A DNA stretch of 42,846 nt, from positions 1 through 42,846 of the forward strand of contig NZ_PHGZ01000011.1 in assembly GCF_002795405.1 (NCBI RefSeq), given 5' to 3'. The first letter of the stretch is position 1; every line of letters begins with the position of its first letter. The position numbers and the translations under genes were made by a program. The notes beneath the pieces are model-generated. The model searched no databases and had not been told where the DNA came from. It was given only the letters and a program-made list of their open reading frames with translations. Source of the DNA: Caviibacterium pharyngocola (GTDB lineage Bacteria > Pseudomonadota > Gammaproteobacteria > Enterobacterales > Pasteurellaceae). Positions 1-9,154 of this stretch are shown here, in pieces.

Positions 1-34
1 GCTAATCTAATACAGCCCCAAAATATTTTGTTAA

Positions 35-538
35 TTATTGTGCCGCGTCCGAAGCCGGTTCGTCCGCCGCTTTATTTTTATCGCCGTATAGGAATTGTCC
101 GACTAAATCTTCCAAGACCATTGCCGATTTCGTATCAATGATTTTGCTGCCTTCCTTCAACATTTCGGTTTCGCCGTCATCAAAGCCGATGCTTAACGAA
201 ATATATTGTTCGCCGAGCAAGCCGGAGGTTTTAATGGACAACGAACTGTTTTCGGGAATCTCGTTATATTCTTGATTAATCGCAATTTTCACTACCGGCA
301 AATAGGTTTTCGGATCCAATTCGATGGCAGAAACCCGCCCGATCACCACGCCGCCGACTTTAAGCGGCGCACGCACTTTTAGACCGCCGATATTGTCAAA
401 GGTTGCACTGACTTGGTAAGACTTCGATTCGCTGAATCCCTGTACATTGGCGACTTTCAATCCGAGAAAGACCAACGCTGCAATGCCGAGCAATAAAAAT
501 AAGCCGACCCAAAATTCATATTTAATTGTTTGTCGCAT
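35..538 (-). CDS. mlaD: MlaD, MCE-domain lipid-binding subunit of the Mla transporter
   Basis: Periplasm-facing, inner-membrane-anchored subunit of the MlaFEDB complex, which moves phospholipids between the membranes to keep the outer membrane asymmetric. The 167-residue protein has one N-terminal membrane helix (about residues 9-29) and then a single MCE domain (about 39-117) with the typical GGLKVRAPLKVGGVVIGRV stretch. The C-terminus is a short acidic Ala/Asp-rich tail. It is a little shorter than E. coli MlaD (about 183 residues). It follows mlaE on the same strand after a 42-base gap that holds an exact uptake signal at 558-566. mlaC would be expected next, but no start for it is visible in bases 1-34. 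Identification is secure from the domain and the mlaFED order. Confidence 0.95.
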   Translation of the reverse strand: MRQTIKYEFWVGLFLLLGIAALVFLGLKVANVQGFSESKSYQVSATFDNIGGLKVRAPLKVGGVVIGRVSAIELDPKTYLPVVKIAINQEYNEIPENSSLSIKTSGLLGEQYISLSIGFDDGETEMLKEGSKIIDTKSAMVLEDLVGQFLYGDKNKAADEPASDAAQ

Positions 539-580
539 AAAAATATCCTAATTTTTTACCGCACTTTTTACTTTACTCAA

Positions 581-1366
581 TTAACCCGCGCCGAACATTA
601 ACGCCGTCAGCACGAAATCCAGCCCTAACACCACCAAAGAGGCATTAACCACCGTTGATGTAGTCGCTTTACTGATCCCTTCCGAAGTCGGAATACAATC
701 ATAACCGTTAAACAAGGCAATCCAAACGACGGCAACGGCAAAAAACAGGCTTTTAATAAAACCGTTGAGCAAATCATATTGCCAACTGACCGAATTTTGC
801 ATTACCGACCAAAAACTGCCCGCGTCCACGCCCTTCCAATCCACGCCGACCAAAGAACCGCCCCAAATACCGATTGCGGTAAAAATCACCGCTAAAATCG
901 GCATTGAAATCATCCCCGCCCAAAAACGCGGTGAAATCACCCGTCTTAAAGGATCCACCGCCATCATTTCCAAACTGGATAACTGTTCGGTGGCTTTCAT
1001 TAACCCGATTTCCGCCGTCAATGCCGAACCCGCTCGACCGGCAAATAAAAGTGCGGTCACAACCGGGCCTAATTCGCGCAATAGAGAAAGCGCAATCAGT
1101 TGACCTAAACTGGTTTCCGCCGAAAAATCGACCAACACTACATAGCCTTGCAATCCTAATACCATTCCGATAAACAAGCCGGATAGCATAATAATTAATA
1201 ACGATTGCACGCCTAATACATATAACTGTTTGACTAATAAAGGAAAATGCTTTCTAACTTGCGGCTTTCCGATAAGCGCGCCCCAAAGCATAAACCCGCT
1301 TCGTCCAAGTGCGCGGCAAAACTCAATGGCACGCCGACCAAGTGAAGCAATCATCTCCGTGATCAT
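581..1366 (-). CDS. mlaE: MlaE, permease subunit of the Mla phospholipid transporter
   Basis: Inner-membrane permease of the ABC transporter that maintains outer-membrane lipid asymmetry. The 261-residue protein is hydrophobic, with about five membrane segments, and carries the MlaE/YrbE family core around residues 90-150, including [33 protein letters not shown] and [11 protein letters not shown]. The ATG overlaps the mlaF stop codon by four bases, which indicates translational coupling. A second ATG four codons downstream is possible but less favoured. An uptake signal lies inside the gene (1049-1057). Length matches the family. Confidence 0.95.
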   Translation of the reverse strand: MITEMIASLGRRAIEFCRALGRSGFMLWGALIGKPQVRKHFPLLVKQLYVLGVQSLLIIMLSGLFIGMVLGLQGYVVLVDFSAETSLGQLIALSLLRELGPVVTALLFAGRAGSALTAEIGLMKATEQLSSLEMMAVDPLRRVISPRFWAGMISMPILAVIFTAIGIWGGSLVGVDWKGVDAGSFWSVMQNSVSWQYDLLNGFIKSLFFAVAVVWIALFNGYDCIPTSEGISKATTSTVVNASLVVLGLDFVLTALMFGAG

Positions 1367-2157
1367 TCGAATAACTCCCGTTGATAATCTTGCGCCGGAT
1401 AATGAAAGCGCACCGGCCCGTCCGCCTCACCGTTAATAAATTGCACGACTTGCGGATCTTGACTTTGCAATAAAGCCTCCGCCGTACCTTCCGCGATTAC
1501 ACGCTTATCGGCAATAATATAAGCATAATCCGCGATACTTAATACTTCCTGCACATCGTGCGATACCACGATCGAGGTCAGTTGTAAAGCTTCGTTTAAT
1601 CGCTTAATCAAACTGATGATAACCCCCATACTAATGGGATCCTGTCCGGTAAAAGGCTCGTCATACATAATTAAATCCGGATCCAAAGCAATGGTTCTCG
1701 CCAACGCCGCCCGCCGCGCCATACCGCCCGACAATTCGGAAGGCATTAAACTTGCCGCACCGCGTAAGCCGACGGATTCCAATTTCATTAATACGATTTT
1801 GCGAATCAGTTCTTCCGGCAAATGCGTATGCTCACGGATCGGAAACGCCACATTGTCGAAAGTTGACATATCGGTGAATAACGCGCCCGACTGAAACAAC
1901 ATTCCCATACGCTGACGCACGCGATACAGCTCGGCGCGTGACATTTTACAAATGTTTCGTCCGTCGAATAAGATCTCGCCTTGCTCCGGTTGCAGTTGTC
2001 CGCCGATTAATTTTAATAACGTAGTTTTTCCGATACCGGAAGGCCCCATAATCGCCGTAATTTTACCTTGCTCGAATTGCAGGTTGAGATTATTGTAAAT
2101 GGTTCGTTCACCACGACTGAAAGTGAGATTTTTCACTTCAATTAAGGGTTTAGCCAT
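1363..2157 (-). CDS. mlaF: MlaF, ATPase subunit of the Mla phospholipid transporter
   Basis: Cytoplasmic ABC ATPase that drives the MlaE permease. The 264-residue sequence shows Walker [12 protein letters not shown] near residue 39, signature [14 protein letters not shown], Walker [14 protein letters not shown] and H-loop SIVVSHDV, so all catalytic elements are intact. It is the first gene of the leftward mlaFED operon and is divergent from lptC. The operon therefore begins beside the LPS-transport operon, although the two are controlled from opposite sides of a 247-base intergenic region. Confidence 0.96.
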   Translation of the reverse strand: MAKPLIEVKNLTFSRGERTIYNNLNLQFEQGKITAIMGPSGIGKTTLLKLIGGQLQPEQGEILFDGRNICKMSRAELYRVRQRMGMLFQSGALFTDMSTFDNVAFPIREHTHLPEELIRKIVLMKLESVGLRGAASLMPSELSGGMARRAALARTIALDPDLIMYDEPFTGQDPISMGVIISLIKRLNEALQLTSIVVSHDVQEVLSIADYAYIIADKRVIAEGTAEALLQSQDPQVVQFINGEADGPVRFHYPAQDYQRELFE

Positions 2158-2201
2158 AAACCGTTTCGCCTGTTTTTTATCCTAAAATTTGAGTGGGTGA
2201 T

Positions 2202-2228
2202 ATTCTATCAATTCCCCACGAATGTCAA
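2202..2228 (-). promoter_or_regulatory. Candidate promoter of the mlaFED operon
   Basis: On the minus strand a perfect TTGACA (2223-2228) precedes TAGAAT (2202-2207) with a 15-base spacer. The hexamers are strong but the spacer is two bases shorter than ideal. It sits about 45 bases upstream of the mlaF start. Seen in sequence; its use is inferred. Confidence 0.45.
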
Positions 2229-2354
2229 ACTTAATTACATTTCTTTAATTTACCGTTTACCCTTTGACCGCAATTTGCGCAAAATGTTCCTCAAGAAATT
2301 TTTGTTAAACGCACCGCACTTTCAACGTCATTTCTACTTGTTTTAACAAAATTA

Positions 2355-2363
2355 TGGTATGAT
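2355..2363 (+). promoter_or_regulatory. Candidate extended -10 promoter for lptC
   Basis: TGGTATGAT matches an extended -10 element (TGnTATGAT), about 40 bases upstream of the lptC ATG. No good -35 lies at standard spacing, which extended -10 promoters tolerate. A reverse uptake signal (2313-2321) lies just upstream. Confidence 0.45.
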
Positions 2364-2404
2364 TACCTATTCGTAGTTTAATTGATTAACGAGTTGGGAA
2401 CCTT

Positions 2405-2983
2405 ATGAATATTCGTTGGAATATTATTTTGTCCGTTATCGCCTTGGGTTTGCTTGCGTGGTTTTACACCTTGCAACAAAAAACCGACGATGCGCTGGCG
2501 GGTTTAATCAAAACGGATGACAGCCCGGAATATGTCGGTCAAAAAATGGAAACCACGGTTTACTCGCCGACAGGAAAAAAACAATATTTAGCTATCGCCA
2601 ATAAAGTAGAACATTTCAATAACGACGGTCACACGGATTTCCAAAACGCCGTGGTGTATTTATTTGACGTGCAAGACGAAAAACTCGGCTCTCAAAGCTG
2701 GAAAATCAGTGCGGATAAAGCCAAATTAACCAAAGATAATATGTTGTATTTGGACGGAAACGTGCTTGCCGAAAGTTTAATTAAAGATTCCCGTTTACAA
2801 AAAGTGGAAACTCAAAGCGCCACGGTGAACCTAAAGACACAAGATATCACCTCTGATACAATGGTGATGATAAACGGACAAAACTTTCATACTACCGGTT
2901 CTAAACTGACCGGAAATTTACAACAACAAACCGCCACATTAAAAGAACAGGTAAGAACATATTATGAAATTATCAATCAATAA
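2405..2983 (+). CDS. lptC: LptC, membrane-anchored LPS transport protein
   Basis: Inner-membrane anchored component of the Lpt bridge; it takes LPS from LptB2FG and passes it to LptA. The 192-residue protein has an N-terminal membrane helix (about residues 5-24) followed by a beta-jellyroll domain. The family-typical VYSPTGKKQYLAIANKVEHF stretch lies near residues 52-71. Length equals that of E. coli LptC. The 3' end overlaps lptA by 20 bases. In E. coli kdsC and kdsD precede lptC; here the next gene upstream is the divergent mlaF. Confidence 0.95.
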   Translation: MNIRWNIILSVIALGLLAWFYTLQQKTDDALAGLIKTDDSPEYVGQKMETTVYSPTGKKQYLAIANKVEHFNNDGHTDFQNAVVYLFDVQDEKLGSQSWKISADKAKLTKDNMLYLDGNVLAESLIKDSRLQKVETQSATVNLKTQDITSDTMVMINGQNFHTTGSKLTGNLQQQTATLKEQVRTYYEIINQ

Positions 2984-3485
2984 ATTATTGTTTTTAAGCG
3001 GATTAATGCTCACCTCCGTTTCCGCTTTCGCTTTAAAGGACGATACGAGCAAGCCGATTAATATTGAATCGGACAATCAATCTTTAGATATGGAAAACAG
3101 CGTTGTAACCTTCAGCGACAACGTTGTGATTACGCAAGGTTCCATTTTAATTAAAGCCAATAAAGTGGTCATCACTCGTCCGGCGGAAGATTCGGGCAAA
3201 AAAGAAACCGTTGACGCATTCGGCAGTCCGGTGACTTTCCACCAATTATTAGACGACGGCAAACCGGTTGACGGCAAAGCCAATAAAGTGCATTACGATT
3301 TAGGCACGGAATTTTTAACCCTAACGGGCAATGCCGAGCTTAAACAGTTGGACAGCAAAATTAATGGTGAGCTCATTACTTATGATGTGAAAAAACAACA
3401 ACTTAAAGCCAACGGTAATGGTAAATCGCGTGTCAAAACCGTGTTGATTCCGGCGCAATTAAACGATCAAAAAAAGAAAAAATAG
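2964..3485 (+). CDS. lptA: LptA, periplasmic LPS-bridge protein
   Basis: Periplasmic oligomerising protein that forms the bridge carrying LPS to LptD. The 173-residue precursor has a signal peptide (residues 1-23, cleavage after VSAFA) and an OstA/LptA beta-jellyroll beginning around PINIESDNQSLDMENSVVTF. The C-terminus is lysine-rich. The start lies inside the end of lptC, and lptB follows after 12 bases, so the three lpt genes are one transcription unit. Confidence 0.95.
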   Translation: MKLSINKLLFLSGLMLTSVSAFALKDDTSKPINIESDNQSLDMENSVVTFSDNVVITQGSILIKANKVVITRPAEDSGKKETVDAFGSPVTFHQLLDDGKPVDGKANKVHYDLGTEFLTLTGNAELKQLDSKINGELITYDVKKQQLKANGNGKSRVKTVLIPAQLNDQKKKK

Positions 3486-3497
3486 GATTTTAGTTTT

Positions 3498-4223
3498 ATG
3501 TCGATTCTTTATGCGGAAAATTTAGCCAAAAGTTATAAAAGTCGCCAAGTGGTTTCCGACGTCAGCCTGACCGTTCATTCCAATGAAATCGTCGGTTTGC
3601 TCGGGCCGAACGGTGCAGGCAAAACCACCACCTTTTATATGGTGGTCGGATTGGTTCGTCACGACGAAGGTAAAATTCGCATTGACGATGAAGACATCAG
3701 TTTGTTGCCGATGCACAACCGCGCGCAACGCGGAATCGGCTATTTACCGCAAGAAGCCTCTATTTTTCGCCGATTAAGCGTTTACGATAATTTAATGGCG
3801 GTGCTTGAAATTCGTAAAGACTTGAACGGCAGACAACGCAGCGAGCGCGCCGACGAATTAATCGAAGAATTTAACATCGGACATATTCGCAACAACTTAG
3901 GACAATCCCTATCGGGTGGCGAACGTCGTCGTGTAGAAATCGCTCGTGCCTTAGCCGCAAATCCGAAATTCATTTTATTAGATGAACCTTTTGCCGGCGT
4001 TGACCCGATTTCGGTTATTGACATCAAAAAAATCATCCAAGATCTGCGCGATCGCGGGCTCGGCGTGTTGATTACCGATCACAACGTGCGGGAAACCTTA
4101 GACGTTTGCCAACGAGCTTACATTGTCAGCGAAGGGAAAATGATCGCCACCGGCAGTCCGACGGAGGTGATGAATAACGAACACGTTAAACGCGTTTATT
4201 TGGGCGAACAATTCAAGCTTTAA
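3498..4223 (+). CDS. lptB: LptB, ATPase of the LPS exporter
   Basis: Cytoplasmic ATPase of LptB2FG, which extracts LPS from the inner membrane. The 241-residue protein has an intact Walker A ([12 protein letters not shown]), signature [15 protein letters not shown], Walker [14 protein letters not shown] and H-loop ITDHNVRET. Length and sequence are typical. In E. coli rpoN follows lptB; here ptsN starts only seven bases after the lptB stop, so neither rpoN nor hpf is present between them. Confidence 0.97.
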   Translation: MSILYAENLAKSYKSRQVVSDVSLTVHSNEIVGLLGPNGAGKTTTFYMVVGLVRHDEGKIRIDDEDISLLPMHNRAQRGIGYLPQEASIFRRLSVYDNLMAVLEIRKDLNGRQRSERADELIEEFNIGHIRNNLGQSLSGGERRRVEIARALAANPKFILLDEPFAGVDPISVIDIKKIIQDLRDRGLGVLITDHNVRETLDVCQRAYIVSEGKMIATGSPTEVMNNEHVKRVYLGEQFKL

Positions 4224-4230
4224 GATTATT

Positions 4231-4740
4231 ATGATCAAGTTTACCGAAATATTACCGCTCGAACATATTCGTCAAGGCTTGGTGTGTTCCAGCAAAAAAC
4301 GCGTATTCGAAACCATTGATCGCATTATGGCACCCATTTTGCAAGCCCAAGGGCAAGAAGGCGAACATTATTGCTTCGATTGTTTATTTAACCGTGAAAA
4401 ACTCGGCAATTCCGGTCTGGGCAACGGCGTGGCAATGCCGAAAGGTCGCTTGCCTTTCGGTGATAAACCCATTGCGGTTTTCTTGCAGTTGGAAACACCG
4501 GTCGATTACGAAACCTCGGATCATCGTGATGTGGATTTGATTTTGGCGTTATTAATTCCCGCTGGAATTTGTGCGGATTTTTCACAAAGTATCTTGCCGG
4601 AATTAGCGGAACGCTTAACGGATAAAAATCTTTGCAAACAATTACGATCGGCGCAAAGTGCGGAAGAAATTCAACAAATTTTTGAATATGCCGATCATCT
4701 TGTCACGGAAAACTCTGAGTCGGATGACGCCCAAGATTAA
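4231..4740 (+). CDS. ptsN: PtsN (EIIA-Ntr) with lysine at the phospho-histidine position
   Basis: Homologue of EIIA-Ntr, the last protein of the nitrogen phosphotransferase relay (PtsP-NPr-PtsN). In E. coli its phosphorylation state controls potassium transport and other targets. The 169-residue sequence follows the EIIA fold: [20 protein letters not shown] near residues 55-74, then [24 protein letters not shown] and [22 protein letters not shown]. In the E. coli protein the active-site segment reads GIAIPHGKL, with the histidine phosphorylated. Here the equivalent residue is Lys71 (AAA codon at 4441-4443), so the canonical phosphorylation cannot occur. Everything else in the domain looks conserved, which argues against a pseudogene. 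It lies between lptB and rapZ, as in E. coli minus rpoN and hpf. Family assignment is firm; loss of phosphorylation is inferred. Confidence 0.93.
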   Translation: MIKFTEILPLEHIRQGLVCSSKKRVFETIDRIMAPILQAQGQEGEHYCFDCLFNREKLGNSGLGNGVAMPKGRLPFGDKPIAVFLQLETPVDYETSDHRDVDLILALLIPAGICADFSQSILPELAERLTDKNLCKQLRSAQSAEEIQQIFEYADHLVTENSESDDAQD

Positions 4741-4757
4741 GTAAGAGACATAACGTT

Positions 4758-5618
4758 ATGGAAATTATCATCATCAGCGGACGCTCTGGCGCCGGTAAAT
4801 CCGTTGCCCTACGCGCCTTAGAAGACATCGGTTATTATTGCGTTGATAATTTACCGATTGATTTATTACCACAACTTGCCGAAATTTTAGCGCCCAACCA
4901 TCCTGCCGTCGCGATCAGCATCGATATTCGCAATTTACCGGTTTCTCACGCTGATTTGGAGCGCGTATTAACGCAGTTACAAACTCAGTATCAAGTAAAA
5001 ATTATTTTCTTGGATACGGACAGCAGCACGTTAGTTCGCCGCTACAGCGATTCGCGCCGTTTACATCCGCTATCCGTTCAAGATCTTCCCTTAGAAGCGG
5101 CGATTACTGCCGAACGCGATTATTTAGAACCTTTGGTGCAACAAGCGAATTTAATTATCGACACGGCGAGTTTATCCACCCACGAGCTCGCCGAGCGGCT
5201 GCGCGAATTTTTACGCGGGCATCGGGAAAAAGAACTCAAAATTATCGTCGAATCCTTCGGTTTTAAATATGGCATTCCCTTAGATGCCGATTATGTTTTT
5301 GACGTGCGTTTTCTGCCGAATCCGCACTGGAATCCGGAACTTCGTCCGATGACGGGCTTAGAAAAACCGGTGGCGGATTTTTTAAATAAACATACGGAAG
5401 TGAATAAATTTATTTATCTTACGCGCAATTATATCGAGACTTGGTTGCCAATGTTGGAACAAAACAATCGCAGTTATTTAACCATTGCTATCGGTTGCAC
5501 CGGCGGAAAACACCGCTCCGTTTATATTGCCCAACAAATCGGCGAATACTTTCAAGCCAAAGGAAAAGACGTGCGTATTCAGCATAAATCCCTTGAAAAA
5601 CACAAAAAAACCGCTTAA
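4758..5618 (+). CDS. rapZ: RapZ, P-loop RNA-binding adaptor
   Basis: In enterobacteria RapZ senses glucosamine-6-phosphate and directs RNase E to the GlmZ small RNA. The 286-residue protein has an N-terminal P-loop ([20 protein letters not shown], about residues 8-27), a middle TASLSTHEL segment and a highly conserved C-terminal domain ([20 protein letters not shown], later [17 protein letters not shown]). It ends in a basic tail (SLEKHKKTA) comparable to the RNA-binding tail of E. coli RapZ. It is 17 bases downstream of ptsN. npr, which follows rapZ in E. coli, is absent; a strong terminator comes next. Whether this organism has GlmY/GlmZ cannot be judged here. Confidence 0.95.
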   Translation: MEIIIISGRSGAGKSVALRALEDIGYYCVDNLPIDLLPQLAEILAPNHPAVAISIDIRNLPVSHADLERVLTQLQTQYQVKIIFLDTDSSTLVRRYSDSRRLHPLSVQDLPLEAAITAERDYLEPLVQQANLIIDTASLSTHELAERLREFLRGHREKELKIIVESFGFKYGIPLDADYVFDVRFLPNPHWNPELRPMTGLEKPVADFLNKHTEVNKFIYLTRNYIETWLPMLEQNNRSYLTIAIGCTGGKHRSVYIAQQIGEYFQAKGKDVRIQHKSLEKHKKTA

Positions 5619-5658
5619 CCCATATTGGATAAATAGCGGATTGATTCCTTCAAAAACA

Positions 5659-5688
5659 AAAAGAGCGGTCAAAATCGACCGCTCTTTT
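5659..5688. terminator. Bidirectional terminator between rapZ and fabB; degenerate uptake-signal dyad
   Basis: A 12-base-pair perfect stem (5659-5670 with 5677-5688) and a six-base loop, ending in T on the right and in A on the left, lies between the convergent rapZ and fabB stop codons. The arms contain AAGAGCGGT and ACCGCTCTT, one base away from the uptake signal and changed identically in both arms, so pairing is kept. Confidence 0.9.
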
Positions 5689-5706
5689 GTACTTTTCAGC
5701 TGAATA

Positions 5707-6927
5707 TTATTTGGTGTAACGTCTGAATACTAAGGTTGCATTCGTACCGCCGAAACCGAAACTGTTGGACATTACGGTTTGTAATCCCGCATTTTCTTTA
5801 GTTTCGGTGACGATATTCATTCCGACCGCTTGTTCGTCCAAGGTTTCGATATTAATGCTCGGTGCGATAAAATCGTGTTCCAACATTAATAAGGTATAAA
5901 TGGCTTCGTGCGCGCCTGCCGCTCCCAAAGAGTGGCCGGTCATTGATTTGGTGGAAGAAATCGCCGGTTTTTGTTCGCCGAATACGTTTTTAATCGCACC
6001 CAATTCTTTTACATCACCGACCGGTGTGGATGTGCCGTGTACGTTAATGTAGTCAATCGGCGTGTCAACAGTCGCCATTGCTTGTTTCATACAACGCTCC
6101 GCGCCTTCACCGCTCGGTGCAACCATATCGTAACCGTCGGAAGTCGCACCGTAGCCGACGATTTCCGCATAAATTTTCGCACCGCGCGCCAAAGCGTGTT
6201 CCAATTCTTCGACAACAACCACAGCACCGCCACCGGCAATTACGAAACCGTCGCGATTAGCGTCATATGCGCGTGAAGCTTTGCTCGGCGTATCGTTATA
6301 TTTTGTGGAAACCGCGCCCATTGCGTCAAATTCCGTCGCGCATTCCCAAGATAATTCTTCCGCGCCGCCGGCAAATACTACATCTTGTTTGCCTAATTGA
6401 ATTAATTCCAACGCGTGTCCGATACAATGCGCGGAAGTCGCACAAGCGGAACTGATACTGTAGTTTACGCCGCGAATTTTGTAAGGCGTAGCTAAACAAG
6501 CGGAAACGCTTGACGCCATTGTTTTCGTCACGGCATAAGGCCCGACCGCTTTCACGCCGCGCGGACCGCGCACTGCGTCACAAGCAACTAATTGATTATG
6601 CGCCGAACCCGTGCCCGCGCCGATAACCAAACCGGTGCGATCATTTGAAACTTGATCTTCGGTTAAACCCGCATCTTCAATCGCTTCTTTCATAGAAAGA
6701 TACGCATAAGCCGCCGCATCGCCCATAAAACGGAAAACCTTACGTTCAATCAATTCGGCAGGATTCAATTTAATCGTACCGGCAACGTGGCTACGCATTC
6801 CGGCTTCCACGAAATCAGGCACAACCTCAATCCCCGATTTACCCGCTTTTAATGATTCCAAAACCTCTTGTTTGTTGTTACCAATACTGGAAATTACACC
6901 GAAACCGGTAATAACGGCTCTTTTCAT
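5707..6927 (-). CDS. fabB: FabB, beta-ketoacyl-ACP synthase I
   Basis: Condensing enzyme of type II fatty acid synthesis, needed to elongate unsaturated acyl chains. The 406-residue protein carries the Cys-His-His triad: Cys162 in [14 protein letters not shown], a His in [12 protein letters not shown] and a His in [17 protein letters not shown]. Length equals E. coli FabB. It is transcribed alone, divergently from mnmC, across a 160-base intergenic region. Confidence 0.96.
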   Translation of the reverse strand: MKRAVITGFGVISSIGNNKQEVLESLKAGKSGIEVVPDFVEAGMRSHVAGTIKLNPAELIERKVFRFMGDAAAYAYLSMKEAIEDAGLTEDQVSNDRTGLVIGAGTGSAHNQLVACDAVRGPRGVKAVGPYAVTKTMASSVSACLATPYKIRGVNYSISSACATSAHCIGHALELIQLGKQDVVFAGGAEELSWECATEFDAMGAVSTKYNDTPSKASRAYDANRDGFVIAGGGAVVVVEELEHALARGAKIYAEIVGYGATSDGYDMVAPSGEGAERCMKQAMATVDTPIDYINVHGTSTPVGDVKELGAIKNVFGEQKPAISSTKSMTGHSLGAAGAHEAIYTLLMLEHDFIAPSINIETLDEQAVGMNIVTETKENAGLQTVMSNSFGFGGTNATLVFRRYTK

Positions 6928-7019
6928 AGATTATTCCTTATGCGTTGAAAGAGTAAAACATAATAACTTGGTCGCTAACTTACTATGAAATGAAAATATT
7001 GCAAGTATTTCTTTGAAGG

Positions 7020-7049
7020 TTCGACCAATACGGCAATTTCGGCTATTAT
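7020..7049 (+). promoter_or_regulatory. Candidate mnmC promoter
   Basis: TTCGAC (7020-7025) and TATTAT (7044-7049) are separated by 18 bases and lie about 39 bases before the mnmC ATG. Both hexamers are reasonable sigma-70 matches. Confidence 0.4.
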
Positions 7050-7087
7050 AGCAAAATTAACTCAAGCAACAAACTGATAAGCCGATT

Positions 7088-9100
7088 ATGCTCAAAACAA
7101 CTCACGCCGATATTCACTTTAATGACCAACATACGCCGATTTCCGCTCAATTCGACGACGTTTATTTTTCTAATCAAGACGGTTTGGCGGAAAGCCGTTA
7201 CGTTTTCCAACAAGGTAATCGTCTGTGGGAACGCTGGCTCACCCATTCCTCCTCTCATTTTGTGATCGCCGAAACCGGCTTCGGCACAGGGCTGAATTTC
7301 TTCGCGGTGACCGCACTCTTTCGCCAATTCCGCCAAACGCATCCGCAATCACCGTTAACCCGACTTTATTTTCTTTCTTTTGAAAAATACCCGATGACAC
7401 TGGAACAGCTGTACGCGGCACACCAAGCCTTTGAGGAATTTGCCGAACTTTCCGCACAATTACGTCAAATGTGGCTAGAACCGATTGTCGGCTGTTACCG
7501 CTTCCATTTTGCCGAAACGACGTTAGATCTTTGGTTCGGCGATATTCACGAAAACTTACCGCAGCTCGGCGATTATATGCAAAACCGCATTGACGCGTGG
7601 TTTTTAGACGGCTTTTCACCGGCGAAAAATCCGCAAATGTGGACGGATGAACTCTATCAAAATATGTATCGCTATACCAAACCGCAAGGCTCCTTCGCTA
7701 CATTTACTGCCGCAAGTGCGGTCAGAAAAGGGCTGGAAAATGCGGGCTTTCAGGTGGAAAAACGGCAAGGTTACGGACAAAAAAGAGAATGTTTATGCGG
7801 GGTAAAATCGGCTGACTCACCTCCTCACGCTGTGACACCTTGGTATTTACCGCAAGCTGCGGAATTTAACGGCTGCGCGGACGTCGCCGTTATCGGCGGC
7901 GGAATCGCCTCATTATTCACCGCACTTTCGCTGTTAAAACGCGGCGCGAATGTCACGGTTTATTGCGGAGACGAACAACCGGCGCTCAACGCCTCCGGCA
8001 ATAAACAAGGCGCATTTTATCCGCAACTGAGCGATGACGATATACGCAACATCCGTTTTTATATTTACGCCTTCGCCTACGGCAAACAACAACTGCACGC
8101 CGCCGAAGCGCTGGGCATTGAATTCGAACATCAATTCTGCGGCGTGGCGCTTTGCGCTTATAACGAAAAAAGTGCGGCGAAATTAGATAAAATCGCCGCT
8201 TACGATTGGCACGAAAGTTTATATCAAACGCAGAATCAACAACAATTAAGCGACATTGTCGGTTTACCATTGCCTTGCGGCGGCGGGTTTATTCCGCAGG
8301 GCGCGTGGCTTGCACCGCGTCAATTCGTGCAAAATCTTTTCATTTATTTGCAAAAGTGCGGTGTAAAACTGAAAACTTTACAAAAAATCACCGCACTTCA
8401 TCAAACGGAACGGCACTGGCAATTAATTAACGCGCAAGGCGATTCTTTTTCACATCAAGTTGTGGTGCTGGCGAACGGACATCAACTCAACCGTTTTACA
8501 CAAACGGAAGCCTTACCTTTGTACGCCGTGCGCGGACAAGTCAGCCAAATTCCGACTACGGAAAATCTGCGTAAACTGAAAACCGTGTTATGTTACGACG
8601 GTTATCTCACGCCGGTTGACGAAGCGAAAACTAGTCATTGCATCGGCGCCAGCCATTTGCGCGATAATGAGACGCGCCATTTCAGTTCGCAAGAACAAGC
8701 GGAAAATCAACAAAAAATTCAGTCTAATCTCGCGGCGGTCGATTGGGTTAAAGAGGTGGATACTTCCGGTAATCTGGCGCGAATCGGCGTTCGTTGCGCG
8801 GTGCGCGATCGTATTCCGTTGGTCGGTAATGTGCCGAATTTTACTCAACAACGCGAAGATTATCGTAATTTGTTTAACTTGCGCCGACGCAAACAAACCA
8901 TACCGACGGCGGCAAATTACCGCAATTTGTATTTAATCGGCGCGCTCGGTTCACGCGGATTAACCTCCGCGCCCTTGTTAGGCGAAACTCTTGCGTCATT
9001 AATTTACGGCGAACCCTTGCCTTTAAGCGAAGATCTCATTCATCAACTTGCCCCGAACCGCAGTTGGCTCAGAAAACAACTCAAAGGTACGAAAGTATAA
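7088..9100 (+). CDS. mnmC: MnmC, bifunctional tRNA mnm5s2U34 biosynthesis enzyme
   Basis: Completes the 5-methylaminomethyl-2-thiouridine modification at the wobble base of several tRNAs. The N-terminal methyltransferase half (about residues 1-240) contains the SAM-binding [10 protein letters not shown] and [14 protein letters not shown]. The C-terminal FAD oxidoreductase half begins near residue 260 with [18 protein letters not shown], which removes the carboxymethyl group. At 670 residues it is the full-length fused form, as in E. coli. Four exact uptake signals lie within it (7714, 7919, 8354, 8390). It is monocistronic and convergent with metG. Confidence 0.95.
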   Translation: MLKTTHADIHFNDQHTPISAQFDDVYFSNQDGLAESRYVFQQGNRLWERWLTHSSSHFVIAETGFGTGLNFFAVTALFRQFRQTHPQSPLTRLYFLSFEKYPMTLEQLYAAHQAFEEFAELSAQLRQMWLEPIVGCYRFHFAETTLDLWFGDIHENLPQLGDYMQNRIDAWFLDGFSPAKNPQMWTDELYQNMYRYTKPQGSFATFTAASAVRKGLENAGFQVEKRQGYGQKRECLCGVKSADSPPHAVTPWYLPQAAEFNGCADVAVIGGGIASLFTALSLLKRGANVTVYCGDEQPALNASGNKQGAFYPQLSDDDIRNIRFYIYAFAYGKQQLHAAEALGIEFEHQFCGVALCAYNEKSAAKLDKIAAYDWHESLYQTQNQQQLSDIVGLPLPCGGGFIPQGAWLAPRQFVQNLFIYLQKCGVKLKTLQKITALHQTERHWQLINAQGDSFSHQVVVLANGHQLNRFTQTEALPLYAVRGQVSQIPTTENLRKLKTVLCYDGYLTPVDEAKTSHCIGASHLRDNETRHFSSQEQAENQQKIQSNLAAVDWVKEVDTSGNLARIGVRCAVRDRIPLVGNVPNFTQQREDYRNLFNLRRRKQTIPTAANYRNLYLIGALGSRGLTSAPLLGETLASLIYGEPLPLSEDLIHQLAPNRSWLRKQLKGTKV

Positions 9101-9103
9101 TGT

Positions 9104-9129
9104 AAAAACGGCGGGATAATTCCCGCCGT
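9104..9129 (-). terminator. Terminator of metG
   Basis: A nine-base-pair stem (ACGGCGGGA at 9108-9116 with TCCCGCCGT at 9121-9129) has a four-base TAAT loop. Five A residues on its left become the T-tract for the minus strand, so it mainly serves metG. The right side lacks a T-tract for mnmC. Confidence 0.8.
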
Positions 9130-9154
9130 CAGCTTTACTTCAATCAATGCAACC

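Noticed and set aside
765-1103. Open frames opposite mlaE and many similar frames opposite other genes
   Set aside because: They are shadows of well-identified genes, with no ribosome binding sites or recognisable products.
6965-6981. FadR-like site upstream of fabB
   Set aside because: The stretch contains TTGGTC and resembles half a FadR site, but only about nine of sixteen defined positions fit, so I do not call it.
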